Source: Chara braunii (taxonomy: Eukaryota; Streptophyta; Charophyceae; Charales; Characeae). Taken from it: DNA of 36,738 nt. The position numbers and the translations under genes were made by a program. The stretch lies in NCBI GenBank assembly GCA_003427395.1, contig BFEA01000189.1, forward strand, positions 1,381,094 to 1,417,831, read 5' to 3'. Below are positions 31,265 to 36,738 of the stretch, piece by piece. The first letter of the stretch is position 1. Every line of letters starts with the position of its first letter. Below the pieces are notes generated by a model. The model did no database searches. It saw only the letters and a program-made list of their open reading frames with translations, and was not told the origin of the DNA.

Positions 31265-31690
31265 TTTGCACATCCTTGTCCACATCCTTATCCCCGTCCT
31301 TGTCCAGATCCTAGTTCACATCCTTGCCCCCATGCGTGTCCAGACTTCTCCCGGTTCTTGCGTGTCAGATCTTTCCTCACGTACTTGTCCCCATCCGTGT
31401 CCAGATCCTTCTCCACGTGTACTTGTTCACATCCGTGTCCAGATCCTTCTCCGCGTACTTGGCCACATCCGTTTCCAGATCCTTCTCCCCTTACTTGTCC
31501 CCTTCCGTGTCCATATCACTCTCCTCATACTTGTCCCATTCCGCGTCCAGATCCATCTCCACTTGCCCACGTCCGTGTCCAGATCTTTCTCCACGTACTT
31601 GTCCCCTACCTTATACTCATCCTTTTCTCCGCGTACTTTTCCCCATCCATATACAGATCCTTATCCACGATTCCGTTCACATCCTTTCAG
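31265..31690 (+). repeat. 36-bp minisatellite, about 12 units
   Basis: The unit resembles ACTTGTCCACATCCGTGTCC plus AGATCCTTCTCCACGT, with substitutions and a few short indels. Because 36 is a multiple of three, all three plus frames stay open and give repeated peptides (for example VHIRVQILLRVL, PHPCPDPSPRTC, TSVSRSFSAYLA). The 282-codon frame 31080-31928 starts with a Leu/Phe-rich, signal-peptide-like stretch, but its start lies inside the hairpin at 31022 and nothing supports translation. Confidence 0.85.
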
Positions 31691-31898
31691 CTACAGATGT
31701 CCTCAGGCGCACTGCGTGTGTACCTGGAGTGCAAAACTCAACTCTAGCAGGAGTCCCTTCCAACTCCATTGGGCTCGTCATCGTTCATTTAGCAAGGTCA
31801 GTCGCGCACGGCCAGGCAGTCTGCTTGGTCCTGTACTATTGAGCCAAGGTGAGAGAGAGAGATTACCGCTCGTACCGTTTTCTCCCGTGAGACTTAGT

Positions 31899-31977
31899 AT
31901 TTTTTTTAATGTAAACTCGTATCATTAACACATTTCTTTGTTTTTTTAATGTAAACTCGTATCATTAACACATTTCT
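31899..31977 (+). repeat. 41-bp tandem repeat, two copies
   Basis: TTTTTTTAATGTAAACTCGT followed by ATCATTAACACATTTCT occurs twice in succession. Confidence 0.9.
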
Positions 31978-32000
31978 CGGCATCACGGATTCTTGTCTTT

Positions 32001-32300
32001 CCTCAGCATTTACCACCGACACAACCAGGTGGGAAGCACCGCCGAGTATGCAATTAGGGGGATCGGCTGCCCTCTCGACCATGACAACTCATAGATCTTG
32101 CCGACGCGGCAGTATGCTGGGTATATAGGTATAGCAGTGTTCTATCTGCTTGTCTATAGCTCCACAGCATTCTCCTATCGCTTTGTCAATCTCCTCAGCG
32201 TTCGCCTCCGACAACCAGGCGGGAAGCGTCGGCGAGTATGCAATCACGGGATCGGCTTCCCTCTGGACAATGACAACGCCGCCGCCGCCGTCGTACGTTG
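32001..32300 (+). repeat. diverged tandem duplication, about 190 bp
   Basis: TCCTCAGC, GACACAACCAGGTGGGAAGC and CGAGTATGCAAT followed by GGATCGGCT recur at about 32004-32075 and 32192-32260. (GCC)n lies at 32278-32290. Confidence 0.8.
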
Positions 32301-32608
32301 GGTGTCGCTATAGGATAATAGGAGTCCTCTTTTCTGTTTTTCTATCTCCACATCGACCTATTGGTTGGTTGGGACACTGCTATCCACCTGTTATTATAAT
32401 AGTAAGGTAAATTCCACAGCTTCCCTCTCACTTCTTCATCCTGTATGCACTGGTTCATGCGCACATCCACGTGGAATCATTCCCCCCGACCTCGGGCAGG
32501 CAATGCGCTTCTCCCCTCCCTGCGCACTGAGGCAAGGATATGAAAAACGAACCTCGCGAACTGCACTTCTACTTTCCTGAAGCATATCTTACACTCCTCA
32601 ACTGTGTT

Positions 32609-32634
32609 CCCCCCCCCCCCCCCCCCCCCCCCCC
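32609..32634. repeat. C homopolymer (26)
   Basis: An uninterrupted run of C, likely length-variable and G-quadruplex-prone on the minus strand. Confidence 0.95.
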
Positions 32635-32838
32635 TTCATCCTTTTCTCAGAACCTGTATCATCTCCGTTTTGTACTTCTCAAGCTCAGTGGGTGGAAGAG
32701 TACGATGGGCCGTAAGGCACGGGTTATGCGGTTAGCCTTCTTATGAGATCGGAGCGCACCTGGTTGAAACATGTAGAGGAAGCGCGCGCGGAATGAGCAT
32801 ATTACAGACTTCAACACTTCTACATTATCGAAAGAAGT

Positions 32839-32888
32839 GCAGTCAATTGCTTGTGAAGAGCAACTTCAAGTTGGCTTGGCCATTGCTT
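32839..32888 (+). repeat. diverged duplication flanking the U2 pseudogene
   Basis: GTCAATTGCTTGTGAAGAGCA and GCTTGGCCATTGCTTA recur in diverged form at 33095-33133 (TTCAATTGCGTGAGAAGAGC, GCTTGGCCATTGCTTG), on the far side of the U2 insertion. Confidence 0.7.
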
Positions 32889-32973
32889 ACAGAGGGGTGC
32901 GTGGAATGAGAAAATAAAAACGCAAAAAAAAAAAAAAAAAAACGCTTGGACATGGTTGGAACAAGTGCTTTCT

Positions 32974-33080
32974 ATACCTTTCTCGGCGTTTTGGCTAAGA
33001 TCAAGTGTAGTATCTGTTCTGATCAGTTTAATTTCTGATCCGTGGTCCATCGGACCATTAAAAAAGAAAAAAGAAAAAAT
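32974..33080 (+). pseudogene. 3'-truncated U2 snRNA retropseudogene
   Basis: The 5' end ATACCTTTCTCGGCGTTTTG is followed by GCTAAGATCAAGTGTAGTAT, including the branch-site recognition GTAGTA. GATCAGTTTAATTTCTGATC and stem IIb GTGGTCCATCGGACCA follow. This covers roughly the first 85 nt of U2 with a few substitutions from the plant consensus. The Sm site and stems III-IV are missing, replaced by an A-rich tail (33059-33080). GTGCTTTC occurs just before (32965-32972) and just after the tail (33090-33097), an 8-bp target duplication. Truncation, A tail and duplication together indicate LINE-mediated insertion. No plant snRNA upstream element was seen. Confidence 0.92.
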
Positions 33081-33199
33081 AAGGAATACGTGCTTTCAAT
33101 TGCGTGAGAAGAGCAGCTTGGCCATTGCTTGCCTTCTTCACTGTTTGTTACTGGACACAGGAAATCAAGATATCTATATTCCAAGATAGCTTCAACTTC

Positions 33200-33536
33200 A
33201 GGCGGATCCTGAGTGTGGAGATAAACAACGGCACTCCACATTGAGCTTGTGGAGTCTTATTGTGGGAATGCGATAGTTGTTCTCAGCCTTGTTTTGTCTT
33301 TTTTGTTTCTGTCTGCCACTGCTGCGATCTTGCCTGCACATAGGATTTATCTTTTTTTTTTTTTTCTTATAGAAAAATTATCTTTATTTGCTTTTCTGTG
33401 TGATGCCCTTATGTTTCATTTCTCTTTTCTGTTTCTTTTTTTTTTTGGAAAAAGTATCGTTGTCTCTGCTGCTGATTGACTGGACCTCAAGGGCCAGAGG
33501 GGCTGCTGAGCTCGTTCGAAGACGCGAAATTCAAAT
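33200..33536. other. no recognisable feature
   Basis: T-rich DNA with runs at 33350-33365 and 33438-33448. The 76-codon frame at 33249 is Leu/Phe-rich from base composition. Confidence 0.5.
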
Positions 33537-33825
33537 TATCTAGTATGGGTTTTGCCGATAATGAAGTACAACAGAATAGTAAAGCAAAGGAAAGAAAGAG
33601 GCATCACTCCCTCCTTGTAGGTTCTTTCTTACGTTCTCTTGCCTTGCTATTATTCATTTGATTTATTTCTTCTTTTTTTGCCGGCAAAAAAAAGAAGAAA
33701 TAAATCAAATAAATTATACCAAGGCAAGAGAACGTAAGAAAGAACCTACAACGAGGGAGTGATGCCTCTTTCCTTTGCTTTACTATTCTGTTGTACTTCG
33801 TTATCGGAAAAACCCAGACTAGATA
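33537..33825. mobile_element. 289-bp near-perfect foldback
   Basis: The arms 33537-33682 and 33683-33825 meet at GCCGGC with essentially no spacer. By eye they differ at about seven positions plus one 4-base deletion (CTTT) in the right arm, about 95% identity over 143 bp. The outer ends are TATCTAGTATGGGTTTTGCC and, inverted, TATCTAGTCTGGGTTTTTCC. It could be a foldback MITE, a palindromic duplication or a long-hairpin small-RNA locus. No clear target duplication can be read (flanks TCAAAT and AGTGGA). Confidence 0.85.
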
Positions 33826-34256
33826 AGTGGAACAACCCAAGGGAAGCATAGAGAAGGTACCACCGTGTTGACGTTTTGTTAATTAGTTAACTAAATAAAA
33901 AAAGAGCGGCATACTAGCATAGTTTGAAGCATACGGCACATAATGGCAGAGTGCGTAAAGTGGAATGCAGCAGAGGACAGAATCATAGACAAGGCACCAC
34001 TCTCTCAGAGTCTCTCTCCTCTTATTTGTTTTCCTTGCCTTTTCTTTGCTACATCTTGCATCTGATTTGGTTTTGCACGGTTGCGTCGGCTCGTATTGGA
34101 TTTCGCGGCAGGTCAGGAACTTTCTTGGTTTTTGGCTCCTCGATTCATCCCCATCCCGTTCCACATTCGGCTCTCTCCCGCAGCAAAAGGGGATGCCATT
34201 GAAATAAATCAGACACAGATTGGGAAATCGGAAAACAGATTTATGTTGTCGGCAGC
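33826..34256. other. no recognisable feature
   Basis: Overlapping frames on both strands (33883-34347 minus, 33924-34202 plus) without a recognised domain. Confidence 0.5.
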
Positions 34257-34395
34257 ATCTCGATCCTTTTCTATCCATGATAGTAATAGAGTTCAAATGC
34301 TTTTCAAAACAAAAAGAAAAAGAGAAGAATGTCATCTCCAGCTTCATCGAGCTCTCTCGACCAGGACTGCCGCGCGTCTCTTTCTGATGAGCATA

Positions 34396-34435
<40 letters not shown>

Positions 34436-34670
34436 CAAACACCCCCGCCAGTGATAGTGGTGCTGGTACGAGCAGACACCGCTAGCACCTGGGGAGCAGC
34501 TCCATCGTATCTTGCACGAAAACGTCATTTTTATTATCTCGATCCTTTTCTATCCATGATGGTAAAGTTCAGATGCTTAAAAAAAAAAAGAAAAAAAGTA
34601 AAGAAATATAACCTCAAGCGTCATCGAGCTCTCGACGACCAGGACTTCCGTGTCTCCGTTTGATGGGCGA
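34257..34670 (+). repeat. two-copy duplication, 279-bp offset
   Basis: ATCTCGATCCTTTTCTATCC starts at 34257 and 34536. Both copies continue through GTTCA(A/G)ATGCTT, an A-rich stretch, TCATCGAGCTCTC and GACCAGGACT to about 34391 and 34670. A T run of 31 (34400-34430) lies between them. Confidence 0.85.
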
Positions 34671-35170
34671 AGCTAATCTTGCACAAAAGCATCATTAGTC
34701 AAGAAGTGGAGAAGAGAAGTGTAGCGAGTAGTGGAGCGGAGTAGTGGAGCGAGTATATAAACCAAACAGCACAGGCTGGGGTTGAAGACTCAGCCAGCAA
34801 GTGTCGACATGGGTCGTCAAGGGTCGTCAAGTCGAGCGGTCGAGCGAAAAGATCAGGCGCCGGCTACACTCACGAGACTGCACCAGATAGCACACAGGAC
34901 CGTAGATAGAGAAAAAATCAACGCAGGGAGAGTAGGCGATCGATAAGCTCAAAAAAGAAAAAAAATCGAAGTGGTCTATTAAAACAAATGGTAGATTTAA
35001 GGGCTCCGCAAGACCTCAGGACACCAGCTCAGTTGGTGCTCCCATGAACTGTTTCACATATAGACCTCAAGACACCAGCTCAGTTTGAACCCAGGCGCAA
35101 AAAGATGAACAGGAACAGGATAACATAGTCCAGGTGGAAGCAGATGAACAGGATAACATAATTTAGATGG
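34671..35170 (+). repeat. short tandem duplications
   Basis: GTAGTGGAGCG is repeated near 34730-34750, just before TATATAAA (34753). AGACCTCA(G/A)GACACCAGCT followed by CAGTT occurs at about 35010 and 35062. GATGAACAGG...GATAACATA occurs at about 35104 and 35143. GCTGGGGTTGAAGACTCA at 34776 is shared with 20622. No gene was identified. Confidence 0.6.
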
Positions 35171-35822
35171 GAGTATTTTGGCAAGGAAGGCATCCTATAC
35201 ATCCACCTTTTTCTTATTCTCCTCGTATAACTACAATAATAAAATCCGCATCCCCGGTGGTTTCCCGACCAGTTTTTGTACTTCGTTTCAATCCTTCATT
35301 TTGATCTTTTTTGCCCGTCTATGCATATTTCTGATCTTCATCTCGACATTCCATTCCTATTGACAACGCTGAACTCTAGCAGGACTGCTCGGCCGATCTC
35401 CCTCTCGCGAGCATATGGGCCTGCTCGACTACACAACACTCTACACGTATCTGAGATCATAATCATCCTGATGCATTCAAAATGTGGAATTCCTATTGTT
35501 CCTGCTTCGGAAAGGTGTCCAATCATCGATTGCATCTGATTTGCTCACATCCGTCTCGGTCTCCATTGTTCTAACTTCATAGGAATGTCAAATGCTTATC
35601 TGGTGGGACCACGTCTTTTTAAGATGTCCAGCTTCTCGTAATCCACAGGATGATGTCCAAAGCGTTGAAAGCGAGAATAGAAATCCTCCGCCGTAACTTT
35701 TCTTTTCTGCATTTGGTGAGTGCGGCGACTGATTTATATTTAATCGCGCGTCTTGTCATCACACATCATTGTGATTACATACAGTCGAACGTTTTCCGGT
35801 GGTACCCGAAACCACACTTCCT
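35171..35822. other. no recognisable feature
   Basis: Mixed-composition sequence with short frames only. Confidence 0.5.
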
Positions 35823-36156
35823 TGAATATGATTCGGCATAAATATTATATATCTATTTGACGATATATATGGGACAATATATATATATTTTTGCGCTCTG
35901 ATTCACAATGTGACAATATATATATATGTGACAATATATATCGTCACATACAGAACTGCCCGGTAAACCGTAGGCAGAGAGAGAGAAGAGGACAACAAAC
36001 GAGGGGCTGTGAATATGATTCGGCATAAATATTATATATATATATTTATGTAGGACAATATATATATGTGACAATATATATCGTCACACACAGAACTGCC
36101 CGGTAAACCGTAGGCAGAGAGAGAGAAGAGGACAACAAACGAGGGGCTGTGACAAA
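35823..36156. repeat. AT-rich tandem duplication, about 189-bp period
   Basis: GAATATGATTCGGCATAAAT begins copies at 35823 and 36012. Each copy continues through (AT)n, GTGACAATATATATCGTCAC, CAGA-ACTGCCCGGTAAACCG and TAGGCAGAGAGAGAGAAGAG to GAGGGGCTGTGA. The first copy stops exactly where the hammerhead begins in the second, so it lacks the ribozyme. Confidence 0.9.
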
Positions 36157-36211
36157 CTGTTTCGTCGGAGTTTCACCGACTCATCAGGAGGCCGAACCTT
36201 CAACAGTCTGC
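36152..36211 (-). ncRNA. type III hammerhead ribozyme A
   Basis: Minus strand 5'-3': stem III arm GCAGACUGU; cleavage-site H17 = U (GUU, predicted cut between 36202 and 36201); stem I hairpin GAAGG-UUCGG-CCUC with one bulged A; core CUGAUGA; stem II GUCGG/CCGAC closing loop UGAAACU; core GAA; stem III arm ACAGUUUGU, pairing over 9 bp with two G-U. Every invariant core base (C3 U4 G5 A6 U7 G8 A9, G12 A13 A14, A15.1-U16.1) is present. GUU is an allowed but slower NUH site than GUC. Confidence 0.88.
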
Positions 36212-36376
36212 AGAATACCCTAACTGATTACACTGTAAGTGATAATCCACCTTAACGCCGGTTGTGGTTAGGCATCAACGACTGCCCGATATACATGTGT
36301 ATAGTCAAACAGAGCTGCCCGGTACACCGTGGGCAGAGAGGGAGAATAGGGTAACAAACGAGGGGCTGTGACATAT

Positions 36377-36432
36377 ACTGTTTCGTCGGAGTTTCACCTA
36401 CCTACTCATCAGGAGGCTGAACCCTCAACAGT
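36377..36432 (-). ncRNA. type III hammerhead ribozyme B
   Basis: Minus strand: stem III arm ACUGU, U17 (predicted cut between 36427 and 36426), stem I GAGG/CCUC around GUUCAG with perfect pairing, core CUGAUGA, stem II opening GUAGG with a TAGG duplication and closing CCGAC (one A-G mismatch), core GAA, stem III arm ACAGU (5 bp). Stem I is better paired than in copy A, stem II and III slightly worse. The core is intact. The 225-nt distance from the site in copy A defines the monomer. Confidence 0.85.
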
Positions 36433-36558
36433 CTGCAGAATCCCCTAACTGATTACACTGTAAGTGATAATCCACCTTAACCCCCGGTTGTGGTTAAGCA
36501 TCAACGACTGCCCGACAACTGATACGCTGAGGTGGGCATATATGAACAGGTGGGACGT

Positions 36559-36738
36559 CTTAGGTATCCCTACTCTGTTCCGGATTATCGTCTCCCTCCC
36601 ACATCCTTCCAAAACCCCTCTTCATTCCTTTTTCAACCGAACTTATTTATATTACTGGGAATGAAGGACTCGTCGCTGATCAGAAATCCAATTGCAAAGC
36701 ATGTCTTAGGTACCCCTACTCTGTTCCAGATTATTATC
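36559..36738 (+). repeat. direct repeat at window end
   Basis: GTCTTAGGTA(T/C)CCCTACTCTG followed by TTCC(G/A)GATTAT occurs at 36557-36590 and 36702-36738, an offset of about 145 bp. The second copy runs off the window. Confidence 0.85.

Larger units (their letters stand above)
36076..36530 (-). repeat. ribozyme-bearing tandem repeat, two units
   Basis: Each unit runs from GCTGCCCGGTA(A/C)ACCGT(A/G)GGCAG through ACAAACGAGGGGCTGTGAC, the hammerhead, CTGCAGAAT, CTAACTGATTACACTGTAAG and AACGACTGCCCGA. The offset is about 225 bp. Predicted self-cleavage of a minus-strand transcript gives a 225-nt monomer. Organisation and type III fold resemble plant retrozymes or hammerhead satellites, though known plant retrozymes are usually longer, and no primer-binding site or polypurine tract was identified. 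Confidence 0.8.

Noticed and set aside
31080-31928. 282-codon frame with an apparent signal peptide
   Set aside because: It starts inside an inverted-repeat arm and runs through a minisatellite open in every frame. The hydrophobic stretch is CT-rich DNA.
34383-34400. CTGATGAG as a possible hammerhead core
   Set aside because: No GAAA core element or stem II partner follows; a T homopolymer comes directly after. CTGATGA at 8819 fails likewise.
34750-34762. TATATAAA as a core promoter
   Set aside because: The sequence matches a TATA box, but no gene, transcript start or conserved upstream element is visible.
36145-36220. Type I hammerhead reading with GUC cleavage after the 3-bp stem ACA/TGT
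   Set aside because: The sequence after that GUC cannot form stem I with the arm before CUGAUGA, whereas the type III arrangement pairs all three stems.

Overview
The window is eukaryotic nuclear DNA that carries no host protein-coding gene I can support. It is dominated by transposon relics, tandem repeats, long microsatellites ((GT)n, (GA)n, (ATT)n, (AT)n) and inverted repeats, with one 462-base assembly gap (17362-17823). The U2 snRNA fragment at 33 kb has a plant or green-alga type 5' end (ATACCTTTCTCGGC) and a GTGG-type stem IIb. The LINE relic at 11.5-13.4 kb has the plant-style RT C-terminus and zinc knuckle. Together they suggest a green-lineage genome, perhaps a streptophyte alga or non-seed plant. 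The long (GT)n tracts are unusual for a seed plant. The lineage is an inference.

Layout. 0-5.3 kb: a tRNA-like SINE head, a 50-bp repeat, purine tracts, (ATT)n, a dead hammerhead-ribozyme relic and a (GT)n-(GA)n block. 5.3-6.2 kb: an 883-bp TIR element. 6.5-8.3 kb: hairpin array A and further stem-loops. 9.1-11.4 kb: dispersed repeat R (two copies), one interrupted by a hAT-type element with a perfect 8-bp target duplication. 11.47-13.48 kb: a decayed LINE whose zinc knuckle is split by a 522-bp foldback MITE; a second MITE copy lies at 18.8 kb. 15.7-16.1 and 19.9 kb: decayed LSU and SSU rRNA fragments. 16.5-18.2 kb: a second hAT-type element containing microsatellites and the gap. 21.5-23.4 kb: hairpin arrays B and C. 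24.5 kb: a third copy of R. 25-32 kb: GC-rich to CT-rich DNA with minisatellites. 33 kb: a U2 snRNA retropseudogene and a 289-bp foldback. 35.8-36.5 kb: tandem repeats carrying two intact type III hammerhead ribozymes on the minus strand.

Most striking are three kinds of RNA-structured tandem repeat: (1) two intact hammerheads 225 nt apart, which would excise a 225-nt monomer like a retrozyme or ribozyme satellite; (2) array A, hairpins with a CCGTG loop and compensated inner and outer stems; (3) array B, nine hairpins with a near-invariant GTTTCTAAGCTG loop and covarying stems. In array B every G-T opposition lies on the plus strand, which points to selection or origin as plus-strand RNA. 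These arrays match no family I know and are the best candidates for something undescribed. All comparisons were made by eye.
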